Source: Chloroflexota bacterium (GTDB lineage: Bacteria; Chloroflexota; Anaerolineae; Caldilineales; Caldilineaceae). From it: 64,000 nt of DNA. Where the stretch lies: assembly GCA_016861025.1 (NCBI GenBank), contig BOKO01000002.1, forward strand, positions 434,001 through 498,000, written 5' to 3'. Both the position numbers and the translations under genes were made by a program. Below are positions 50,743 through 62,582 of the stretch, piece after piece. Each line of letters starts with the position of its first letter. Positions within the stretch are counted from its first letter, which is position 1. Under the pieces are notes generated by a model, which saw only the letters and a program-made list of their open reading frames with translations, was not told where the DNA came from and made no database searches.

Positions 50743-53340
50743 ATGATGCAAGCACCACCTGAACAACTGGGTTCCTTCTACCTCGGCGCCGTTTACGACC
50801 TGGAGAACGGCGTGCGCACCGAGACGCCAATCAACTACGATGCTCGCGACCTAGTGACGCACGCGGTCTGCGTCGGCATGACCGGCAGCGGCAAGACTGG
50901 GCTGTGCATCGGCTTGCTGGAGGAAGCGGCGCTCGACAAAGTCCCCGCCATCTTGATCGACCCGAAGGGTGACATCACCAACTTGCTTTTGCAGTTTCCC
51001 GACCTGCGCCCGGAGGATTTCCAGCCGTGGGTCAACGTCGATGACGCGCGGCGCAAGGAGAAAACGGTTGAGGAATTCGCCGCCGCCATTGCCGAAACGT
51101 GGCGCAACGGTCTGGCGGATTGGGGCATCACCGGCGATCGCATGCGATTGCTGGCGTCGCACACGCGCTATACGATCTTCACGCCCGGTTCGGAAATGGG
51201 CGCACCCCTCAACATCATGGGCAGCCTGGCCGCACCTCAGCTCGACTGGACAGCGGAGTCTGAAGCGATTCGTGAACGGATCACCGGCACCGTGGCGGCG
51301 CTGCTTGGGTTGGCGGGCGTCAACGCCGACCCGGTGCGCGGACGAGAAGGCATCCTGCTTGCCAATATCTTTGAACATTTCTGGCAACAGGGCAAGAATC
51401 TTGATCTGGAAACGCTGATCAACAGCATCACCAACCCACCGATCAAGAAGTTGGGTGCGTTCGAGGTGGATGTCTTCTATCCTTCCAAGGACCGCTTCGA
51501 CCTGGCGATGAAGTTCAACGCGCTGCTGGCGTCGCCCAAATTCCAAAGCTGGCTGCAAGGCGAGCCGCTCGACGTCGACCGGTTGCTCTACAGCGCTGAC
51601 GGCCAGCCGCGCCACAGCGTCATCTACATCGCCCACCTCAGCGACAGCGAGCGTATGTTCATTGTGACGCTGTTGCTCGAAAATGTGCTCACCTGGATGC
51701 GCAAGCAGAGTGGCACCACCAGCCTGCGCGCACTGCTCTACTTCGATGAGGTCTTTGGCTACTTCCCACCGACCGCCGAACCGCCTTCCAAGCGACCGTT
51801 GCTGACGCTGCTTAAGCAGGCGCGCGCCTTTGGGCTGGGTGTGGTGCTGGTGACGCAGAACCCGGTGGACATCGACTACAAAGGATTGACCAACGCCGGC
51901 ACCTGGTTCATCGGCAAATTGCAGGCGGAACGGGACAAGGAGCGCGTGCTTGCCGGTCTCAAAGGCGCGCTTTCCGAGGCGGGCAAGAGTGAAGCCACCG
52001 ACTACAGCAGGCTGATCACGAAGCTGGGCAACCGCGTCTTTCTGATGCACAACGTCAACGACGATGGGCCTGTTGTCTTTCACACACGCTGGGCGATGAG
52101 CTACCTACGCGGGCCGTTGACGCTGCCGCAGGTGAGGTCGTTGGTCGGCGCGCCGTCGTCTGCGCCTGCGCCATCGACGCCTGCCGCACCTGCGCCTCCT
52201 TCAGTCGAAGCTGTGCCCGCCGTGACAACCCCGTCGCCAGCCAGCGCCCCACCGCCACCGCAATCCGATCGCCAGTCAGCGCCTCCTGGATTTCTGCCGA
52301 CCCAGCCTGCCATTCCTCCCGACATCAAACAGGCTTATCTGCCTTGCCTTATCGATGATCGTCAGGCTATTCGTCTTGCTGGTGATCAGGCCGGCGTGCG
52401 CGTGTCGGTCAAAGATGTACAACTTCTTTATGACGCCGGGCTGCTTGGCGTCGCAGCGGTGCGATTTGTGGATCAGCGCCGTTCGATCAACGAGGAGCTG
52501 GAAGTGATGTTGCTGGCTGCTGGTGGGCGCCAGATGACAGGGCTGGACTGGGGCCGCGCCGAACAACTGAACCTGCGGACGAATCAGCTGGCGTCGGCGC
52601 CGGAGACGCCTGGCGATGATCAGCCTGTCTTTTTTGCAGACTTGCCTGAGGGATTGGCAAACGCCCGCGCAGTGTCGAACGCGGCAAAAGAGCTGGCGGA
52701 CTGGCTCTACTACAACATACAGCTTCCATTGACGGTGCATCCTGAGTTGGGCGTCTATCGCCACCCAAACGAGGATGATCGATCATTCACGATTCGCCTG
52801 CAACAGGCGGCGCGCGAACGCCGCGATGCCGAGATGGACAAATTGCGCGCCAAAGCCGAACGCGAGATTCAGCGCGTTGCCGAGCGTCTTGCCAGGGAAC
52901 AACAGGGGCTGGCCGCCGATCAAGCCAAAGCGCAGGCAAGACAGGCGGAGCAGTGGGTCAATATCGGCGAGAGCGTACTCAACTTCTTCACCGGACGCAG
53001 CACGCGCCGCGCTGTCTCCAGCGCCACCAGCAAGATCAGCCAGGCGCAGCAGGCGTCGATGCGCGTTGAGGAGAGCAAGCAGACAATCGCGCGCCTGGAG
53101 GCTGAGAAACGCCAGCTCGAAGAGCAGCTTCAGGCTGACATCGCGGCGATTGCCGACCGTTGGGAACACGTCGCCGATCAGTTGACGACAGAGCAACTCA
53201 AGCCGCGGCGCACGGATGTGAATGTGCGCGCAACGGCGCTGGCATGGGCGCCGGTCTGGCAGGTGCGCTATGATGACGGTCGCGGCGAACGCACTATTTC
53301 CATTCCCGCCTACGCGGAACTGGACGGCGAGCGTCGATGA
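50743..53340 (+). CDS. HerA-like ATPase with proline-rich linker and coiled coil
   Basis: 865 residues. Walker A GMTGSGKTGLCIGLL near 46, LIDPKGDITNLLLQFPDLRP near 70, Walker B LRALLYFDEVFGYFPP near 330, and VLVTQNPVDIDYKGLTNAGT near 370 form a HerA/DUF87-type motor. A Pro/Ala/Ser linker (about 471-525) leads to a second domain. A charged coiled coil (about 683-803, rich in KAEREIQRVAERLAREQQG-like heptads) lies near the C-terminus. No NurA nuclease neighbour is present. It may pump or remodel DNA or protein; the substrate is unknown. Confidence 0.78.
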   Translation: MMQAPPEQLGSFYLGAVYDLENGVRTETPINYDARDLVTHAVCVGMTGSGKTGLCIGLLEEAALDKVPAILIDPKGDITNLLLQFPDLRPEDFQPWVNVDDARRKEKTVEEFAAAIAETWRNGLADWGITGDRMRLLASHTRYTIFTPGSEMGAPLNIMGSLAAPQLDWTAESEAIRERITGTVAALLGLAGVNADPVRGREGILLANIFEHFWQQGKNLDLETLINSITNPPIKKLGAFEVDVFYPSKDRFDLAMKFNALLASPKFQSWLQGEPLDVDRLLYSADGQPRHSVIYIAHLSDSERMFIVTLLLENVLTWMRKQSGTTSLRALLYFDEVFGYFPPTAEPPSKRPLLTLLKQARAFGLGVVLVTQNPVDIDYKGLTNAGTWFIGKLQAERDKERVLAGLKGALSEAGKSEATDYSRLITKLGNRVFLMHNVNDDGPVVFHTRWAMSYLRGPLTLPQVRSLVGAPSSAPAPSTPAAPAPPSVEAVPAVTTPSPASAPPPPQSDRQSAPPGFLPTQPAIPPDIKQAYLPCLIDDRQAIRLAGDQAGVRVSVKDVQLLYDAGLLGVAAVRFVDQRRSINEELEVMLLAAGGRQMTGLDWGRAEQLNLRTNQLASAPETPGDDQPVFFADLPEGLANARAVSNAAKELADWLYYNIQLPLTVHPELGVYRHPNEDDRSFTIRLQQAARERRDAEMDKLRAKAEREIQRVAERLAREQQGLAADQAKAQARQAEQWVNIGESVLNFFTGRSTRRAVSSATSKISQAQQASMRVEESKQTIARLEAEKRQLEEQLQADIAAIADRWEHVADQLTTEQLKPRRTDVNVRATALAWAPVWQVRYDDGRGERTISIPAYAELDGERR

Positions 53341-54473
53341 ACATCACCGTACTCGGCGCCGGGCTGGTGGGTGGCGCCATCGTCAAGGACCTGGCGGCGT
53401 CGCCGGAATTTGTCGTGACAGTCGTCGATCTCAATGCGGCTGCACTGCATCAGCTCGAAGCGGCGGCGCCGGTGCGCACGGTCGAAGCCAATCTCAACGG
53501 GCTTGACGATTTTGGTGAACTGCTTGCAGAGGCAGACCTGGTCGTCTGCGCCGTGCCTGGTTTCATGGGGTTCGCCACGCTGAAGAAGATCGTCGCCGCG
53601 GGCAAGCACGTTGTCGATATCTCCTTTTTCGCCGAAGATCCATTCTTGCTCGACGAACTGGCGCAACAGCGGGGCGTCACTGCAGTCGTCGATTGCGGCG
53701 TGGCGCCCGGTCTCAGCAATATTCTCTTCGGCGCGCTGGCGCAGCGACTGGAGCGCATCGACCGCTATGAATGTTACGTCGGCGGGCTGCCGCAGGAGCG
53801 ACGCTGGCCCTTCGAGTACAAGGCGGTTTTCTCGCCTGTTGATGTGCTCGAGGAGTACACGCGTCCGGCGCGCTATGTCGAACATGGCCGCGAAGTTGTG
53901 CGCCCGGCGCTCTCCGAAGTTGAACTGCGCGATTTTCCGCAGGTCGGCACGCTCGAAGCCTTCAACACCGATGGTTTGCGCACGCTGGCGCGTACGATGA
54001 ATGTTCCTTTTATGAAAGAAAAGACCCTACGCTATCCCGGCCACGCCAACTTGATGCGCGTCTTTCGTGAAAGCGGCTTTCTGAACACCGACGCTATCAA
54101 AGTCGACGGCGTCGCCATCGCGCCGATTCGGTTGACGGCGAGACTGCTCTTCGAGCAGTGGCGGCTGCAGCCAGGCGAACACGACCTTACCGTGATGCAG
54201 GTCATCGTCGAGGGCGTCGAAGCGGGCCGTCCTGTGCGATACACCTGCGATCTGTTCGACCGCTTCGACGCTGCGACCGGCGTCACGTCGATGGCGCGTA
54301 CGACCGGATACACCTGCACCGCGGTTGCGCGGCTGGCAGCGAACGGTCGCTTTCGACGCCCCGGCGTCTGCCCACCCGAATTTGTCGGTCAAACGCCCGG
54401 TTGCTGCGACGCCGTGCTGGCCGACCTGGCGGCGCGTGGCGTACATCTCCAAATGCGTTGTACGCCGCTATAA
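53337..54473 (+). CDS. Saccharopine dehydrogenase-like protein
   Basis: 378 residues. Rossmann start VLGAGLVGGAIVKDLAASPE, VCAVPGFMGFATLKKIVAAG near 62, VDISFFAEDPFLLDELAQQR near 90, and DCGVAPGLSNILFG near 120 fit the saccharopine/lysine dehydrogenase family. The C-terminal TGYTCTAVARLAANGRFRRP and PGCCDAVLADLAARGVHLQM match lysine 6-dehydrogenase-type proteins. ATG 53337 overlaps the HerA-like stop (ATGA), so the two are coupled, an unusual partnership. Confidence 0.82.
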   Translation: MNITVLGAGLVGGAIVKDLAASPEFVVTVVDLNAAALHQLEAAAPVRTVEANLNGLDDFGELLAEADLVVCAVPGFMGFATLKKIVAAGKHVVDISFFAEDPFLLDELAQQRGVTAVVDCGVAPGLSNILFGALAQRLERIDRYECYVGGLPQERRWPFEYKAVFSPVDVLEEYTRPARYVEHGREVVRPALSEVELRDFPQVGTLEAFNTDGLRTLARTMNVPFMKEKTLRYPGHANLMRVFRESGFLNTDAIKVDGVAIAPIRLTARLLFEQWRLQPGEHDLTVMQVIVEGVEAGRPVRYTCDLFDRFDAATGVTSMARTTGYTCTAVARLAANGRFRRPGVCPPEFVGQTPGCCDAVLADLAARGVHLQMRCTPL

Positions 54474-54476
54474 GGA

Positions 54477-54505
54477 ACGATGGATGTCGTTCCAACATCC
54501 ATCGT
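54477..54505 (+). other. Stem-loop after the saccharopine-dehydrogenase-like gene
   Basis: ACGATGGATGT (54477-54487) and ACATCCATCGT (54495-54505) form an 11-bp perfect stem with a 7-base loop four bases after the stop. No T run follows. It could be a Rho-linked or RNA-stability element. Confidence 0.5.
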
Positions 54506-54541
54506 GAATAGAGCGTAACACGTCACTGCATCGATCTAAGT

Positions 54542-54571
54542 TTGCCGCGCGCCGAAGGGCAGACGTACAAT
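54542..54571 (+). promoter_or_regulatory. Promoter upstream of typA
   Basis: TTGCCG (54542-54547), 18-base spacer and TACAAT (54566-54571). The start site would be near 54578. An intrinsic terminator follows within about 40 bases. Confidence 0.45.
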
Positions 54572-54593
54572 AGCAATAGAAAAGGCCAGAACT

Positions 54594-54620
54594 GCTCGGC
54601 TATGCACGCCGGGCTTTTTT
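54594..54620 (+). terminator. Intrinsic terminator in the typA leader
   Basis: GCTCGGC (54594-54600), loop TATGCAC, GCCGGGC (54608-54614) with one G-U pair, then six T (54615-54620). It stands between the promoter at 54542 and ATG 54675. It either ends the upstream transcript or acts as a leader attenuator. A second stem, CGGGCG (54636-54641) with CGCCCG (54653-54658), lies before the start codon. Confidence 0.65.
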
Positions 54621-54674
54621 GTGCCACGCTATAGACGGGCGGCGTTGAAAATCGCCCGATAATGATAGGACGAT

Positions 54675-56573
<1,899 letters not shown>

Positions 56574-56574
56574 G

Positions 56575-56685
56575 GGTGTTGCGTGTTGCGTGTTTCGTGA
56601 TTGCATCGATGGCGAAGGTGACTCAACACGCACCACGCAACACGCACTACGCACCACACAGCACGCAACACGAAACACGCCCCAC
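56575..56685. repeat. GCGTGTT-family inverted repeat
   Basis: The left arm has GGTGTTGCGTGTTGCGTG. The right arm has CAACACGCACCACGCAACAC, GCACGCAACACGAAACACG and CACTACGC words. It fills the gap between typA and the trkA-like gene. It shares its words with 49164-49264. Confidence 0.75.
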
Positions 56686-56705
56686 GTCTTTTACGGAGTT
56701 GAACC

Positions 56706-58049
<1,344 letters not shown>

Positions 58050-58111
58050 CAACGTTGCGGGTTCGGATCGATTCTTCGCCGCCCTGAATTTCGCCTTTTG
58101 CCGACTCCCAA

Positions 58112-59521
58112 TCAAGGCATCGTTGGTTTGGGCGCGCTGCGATATTGCTCGGGCCAGATGGCCGGCATACTTGCCGGCGGTTGGCCCGCCTCTGTGATCA
58201 TCAGATAGAGCAGCGGAGGCGTCATCCATTGGTGCCAGGCATAGGTGGGTGCATTTTCGCCATTGGGTGGCTGCGCGGCGCCAAAGAGAAAAGTGTACCG
58301 ACCGGCGGCAAGTTCTATATCGCTGCTTTCCAGCGCAGCGATCAGATCGTCGCCGCGCAGCGTCGGCGCACGCTGCATGGCGTCGGCCAAGAGCAGCAAC
58401 GAATCATGGGCGAGGAATACGCTCATTTCCGGCCACGCCAGCCCGTTCTGCCGATACCGATCAAAAAGTTGGCGCCCCATTTCTGGCGCAATCGAGGGCC
58501 ATGGCCCGCGGCGCGCGATAACGCTGCCTGCTCCTAGTTGATAGTGCAAACCAAACGCGCCGGGATCAAGCGCACGCCGGCTCTGATTGACGACCAGTGT
58601 GCCCTTCTCAGGCCGGATGCCGGCGTCGTACAACTGTTGGTGCAGGTCGAGCGCGCTGTCCGCGCCGATTACAATGAACACAGCATCGGGGATTTCGGGC
58701 ATCGCCAGCAAGCGCGCGATCTCCGGGGAAAAGTCGGTCATCGGCAGATCGATGCGATGAATGACGGCCTCTAGCCCAAAGCGCCCAAACCATTCACCTG
58801 TTTGTTCGACGAAGAGGTCGCCGGCGGCCGAATTCTCTGCAATCACTACGGCGCGCACGACGCCATCCCGATTGTAGTCGCCGACATCTGCCAGCCAGGA
58901 GGCGGGCATCGACGCCACCATCGGCGAGGCGGGCGCCAGGCGAAAGAGGTTTTGCGGCATGCTCTCGGTCAGTTGCGGCGCCGCAGCGTCGATCACAATC
59001 ATTGGCTTGCCGAATCGCGCGGTCACTTCTGCAACTGCAGCAGTGGATGCATCGCCCAGCCCGACGATGAGCGCAGCAGCGCACTCCTTCACGATCAACT
59101 CCTCCGCCTGCTGCGCCGAGCGCACGGGATCGTCGGCGCTGTCGAGGATTGCCAGTCGCAGCGGCGTTCCCAAAATCCCGGTCGAGTTCAGGCGCTCGAA
59201 CGCAAGATTCAGCCCCATTTGCATGTTTGCCGACCGCATCCATGCGCCAGGAGCGGCGAGCGGCAGCAACGCGCCCACCACCACTTCGTTGGCGGCTGTC
59301 AGTGTGTCTGGGCTGCAAGGTTGCGTCGGCGCCGGCGTCGGCGTCACCAGCGTCTCTCGATAGACGATACGCGTTACTTCTACTTCAACTGTCTGGATCG
59401 TTGGCGCGTGCGGCGTTTCGAGCGTTGATGGCGTAGGTTGTGCACAACCTGCCGCCAGGAACAGGGTCAGCCAGATGCTGAATATCCACGTTTGTTGAGA
59501 GAAGCTTCTACGGTGAATCAA
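58112..59521 (-). CDS. Branched-chain-type ABC solute-binding lipoprotein
   Basis: 469 residues. The signal WIFSIWLTLFLAAGCAQPTP has its lipobox Cys near residue 26. A short Thr/Pro linker is followed by a Peripla_BP_6 fold: VVVGALLPLAAPGAWMRSAN, MGLNLAFERLNSTGILGTPL, DSADDPVRSAQQAEELIVKE, CAAALIVGLGDASTAAVAEV, FRLAPASPMVASMPASWLAD. The start is TTG 59521; no ATG fits. It is alone, without permease or ATPase genes. Amino-acid or urea-type ligand is likely but not shown. Confidence 0.8.
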   Translation of the reverse strand: MIHRRSFSQQTWIFSIWLTLFLAAGCAQPTPSTLETPHAPTIQTVEVEVTRIVYRETLVTPTPAPTQPCSPDTLTAANEVVVGALLPLAAPGAWMRSANMQMGLNLAFERLNSTGILGTPLRLAILDSADDPVRSAQQAEELIVKECAAALIVGLGDASTAAVAEVTARFGKPMIVIDAAAPQLTESMPQNLFRLAPASPMVASMPASWLADVGDYNRDGVVRAVVIAENSAAGDLFVEQTGEWFGRFGLEAVIHRIDLPMTDFSPEIARLLAMPEIPDAVFIVIGADSALDLHQQLYDAGIRPEKGTLVVNQSRRALDPGAFGLHYQLGAGSVIARRGPWPSIAPEMGRQLFDRYRQNGLAWPEMSVFLAHDSLLLLADAMQRAPTLRGDDLIAALESSDIELAAGRYTFLFGAAQPPNGENAPTYAWHQWMTPPLLYLMITEAGQPPASMPAIWPEQYRSAPKPTMP

Positions 59522-59849
59522 CTTGTTCCGGTCTTTCTACGGTATGTCAGCGAACGCACCCGGGAACAATGCGATTGCCATGATTCGATCCATGCCTGTA
59601 ACGGCTCTGAGCGGAGACTTGCCCAAGCCACAATGAACAAGGTGCTCGTACAGCAGTGACTTTACGGGAAATTAGTATAGCACGTGGCGTTGCATGGGCA
59701 AAAGATAAATTCACCGTCGAATGCTCTGACCAGCCTGCCGATGCTTTTGCGTCACGGTCGCTGGCAATGGCACAATGCCAGCTGATATGTCCGGCAAACC
59801 TGTTTGTCGCCGGCAAGAATTACAAATTCTGTTTTGGAAGGATTGCACA
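59522..59849. other. 328-base divergent gap
   Basis: Between the lipoprotein gene (-) and the aminotransferase gene (+). It holds a small stem CTGGCA/TGCCAG around 59768-59789, an imperfect stem at about 59795-59817, and the GGAAGGA site before ATG 59850. TATA-like sequence (TAGTATAGC) is near 59689. No RNA gene or intact open frame was recognised. Confidence 0.4.
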
Positions 59850-60992
59850 ATGCATCAGCAAGTTTTGGAGCGCCCAGCCGACAACATGACCGTTTCATCC
59901 CGCCATCAGCGACTCTTTATTCCTGGCCCCACCGATGTTGCTGACGAGGTGCTCGCCGCTCAGACTGCACCGATGATCGGACATCGCAGCGATGAGTTCG
60001 AGGCGCTTTTCGCCAAATGTGAGGAGCAGTTGCGCAGCCTGTTCTATACAGCGGCGCGAGTCTATATCCTGGCTGCCTCGGGCACCGCGTTTCAGGAAGC
60101 TGCGATCCGCAATCTGGTTCCGGGGCGCGTCGTCAGCTTTGTCAACGGCGCGTTCAGCCAACGTTGGCATGATGTAGCCGTTGGCTGCGACAAGCAGGTC
60201 GTGCGCGTCGACGTTCCCTGGAACACCGCCGTCAAGCCGCAACAGGTCGAAGCGGCGTTGCGCGATGCGCTTGTCGCCGGCCCCGTCGATGCGATCACCG
60301 TCGTTCACAACGAGACCAGCACCGGCGTGATGAGTCCGGTGCAGGAGATTGCAGCGGTCGTGCGTTCGCTTAGCCCGCAAACGTTGGTGTTGGTCGACGC
60401 CGTCTCCTCCTTCAGCGGCGTAAAGATCGAGACCGACGCCTGGGGGCTGGATGTCGTGCTCACATCATCGCAAAAGGCGTTGGCGTTGCCGCCGGGGCTG
60501 GCGTTCGCCGCGGTCAGCGACCGCGCCCTGGCGAAGGCTGAAACGGTCAGCGGTCGCGGCTGGTATTTCGACTTTGTGCGGCTGGAAAAAGCGCTCAAGA
60601 AGAGCACGACGCCGGCGACCCCCGCCATTTCGTTGATGCGTAGCCTCGGTGTGCAGCTCGACCGCATCTTTGCCGAAGGGGTGGAGGAGCGTTTCGCACG
60701 TCACGCATGGCTGGCGGAGCGCACGCAGCGCTGGGCAGTCGCCAACGGCTTCGATCTCATGGCGGAGGATGGTTATCGCTCGCACACGGTCACGACCATC
60801 ACCAACACGCGCCAGATCAGCGTCAATCGACTCAACGCCTATCTCGCCCGCCATGATATGGAAATCTCCAACGGCTACGGCGACTATAAGGATAAAGCCT
60901 TCCGCATTGCACATATGGGTGAAGTGCAAACCGGCGATATGGATCGCCTGTTTGCAGCGATGGAAGCGTATCTTGCTGAGAGCGAAACGTAG
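59850..60992 (+). CDS. Class V aminotransferase (serine-glyoxylate/alanine-glyoxylate type)
   Basis: 380 residues, PLP-dependent. IPGPTDVADEVLAAQTAPMI near 25, IGHRSDEFEALFAKCEEQLR, ILAASGTAFQEAAIRNLVPG near 75, ITVVHNETSTGVMSPVQEI near 150, LVDAVSSFSGVKIETDAWGL near 185 and the PLP lysine in TSSQKALALPPG near 205. It could be serine-glyoxylate or alanine-glyoxylate aminotransferase. ATG 59850 has a GGAAGGA site. The threonine aldolase gene follows, so glycine/serine metabolism is a shared theme. Confidence 0.9.
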   Translation: MHQQVLERPADNMTVSSRHQRLFIPGPTDVADEVLAAQTAPMIGHRSDEFEALFAKCEEQLRSLFYTAARVYILAASGTAFQEAAIRNLVPGRVVSFVNGAFSQRWHDVAVGCDKQVVRVDVPWNTAVKPQQVEAALRDALVAGPVDAITVVHNETSTGVMSPVQEIAAVVRSLSPQTLVLVDAVSSFSGVKIETDAWGLDVVLTSSQKALALPPGLAFAAVSDRALAKAETVSGRGWYFDFVRLEKALKKSTTPATPAISLMRSLGVQLDRIFAEGVEERFARHAWLAERTQRWAVANGFDLMAEDGYRSHTVTTITNTRQISVNRLNAYLARHDMEISNGYGDYKDKAFRIAHMGEVQTGDMDRLFAAMEAYLAESET

Positions 60993-61004
60993 AGATTGGA
61001 GATT
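60991..61004 (+). repeat. Short AGATTGG word fragment supplying a ribosome-binding site
   Basis: AGAGATTGGAGATT, matching the repeat arms at 9114, 15077 and 16241, directly after the aminotransferase stop. Its GGAG serves as the Shine-Dalgarno of the threonine aldolase (ATG 61008). Confidence 0.55.
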
Positions 61005-61007
61005 CAA

Positions 61008-62045
<1,038 letters not shown>

Positions 62046-62069
62046 CATGATATACATAAGGAACTATCC

Positions 62070-62566
62070 ATGTGGCAATCAACGACTGCACCTGACCGTG
62101 CGCCGCAGGAGCTTACTGGCAAATGCCCTTCTCCAGGAAACGCCTTGTCCCTGAAGAGGGGCATTTGTCGAAAACGGGTGCACATGACGGTCAGACAAGC
62201 GACTGAAATCTGAAGTTCTCTGGAGCAGATCATCGGGCTTTTCGCCGCCACATTCTTCCTTCCCACTGGCTACACATCCCTGTCTCCGAGATGGTGTATC
62301 GTCTTCAACTGGCGGACACCTCGTGGGAAGTCATCTTGCAGTTCATCGACTCCTGGAACGACTTTCTGTTGCCGCTGGTGCTGACCTTGTCGCGCCCTGA
62401 CCTGCGCACGTTGGCTGTCGGCATGTACGCCTTCCGCGGCGAGTTCTACGTGGATTGGAGCGGCATGGCTGCGGCGGCGTCGATCAGTCTTCTGCCCGTG
62501 ATTCTGGTTTTTCTCTTCATGCAGCGCTACTTTGTCGAAGGCATTGCCGGCGCAGTCAAACAATAA
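62070..62566 (+). pseudogene. Decayed MalG-type sugar ABC permease
   Basis: An AAGGAACT site and ATG 62070 start MWQSTTAPDRAPQELTGKC, which stops after 47 codons. In another frame, 62223-62291 reads EQIIGLFAATFFLPTGYTSL. From 62291 the frame gives VYRLQLADTSWEVILQFIDS then WNDFLLPLVLTLSRP, WSGMAAAASISLLPVILVFL and the C-terminal QRYFVEGIAGAVKQ. These are consecutive parts of a CUT1 MalG-type permease, but about 60 residues, including the EAA loop, are missing between the LADT and WNDF segments, with frameshifts. It is not functional. A hairpin at 62118-62169 interrupts it. Confidence 0.8.
62118..62169. repeat. Inverted repeat inside the decayed permease
   Basis: GGCAAATGCCC (62118-62128) and GGGCATTTGTC (62159-62169) are complementary at 10 of 11 positions around a 30-base centre. 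It resembles a small inserted element (MITE-like), with no coding content. Confidence 0.4.
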
Positions 62567-62582
62567 TTAGAAAGGCACACCC

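Noticed and set aside
50743..53340. HerA-NurA style defence or recombination module
   Set aside because: No NurA, Sir2 or other partner gene was found beside it.
59522..59849. Possible tRNA or small RNA in the divergent gap
   Set aside because: No cloverleaf or T-loop motif was seen; only small stems.
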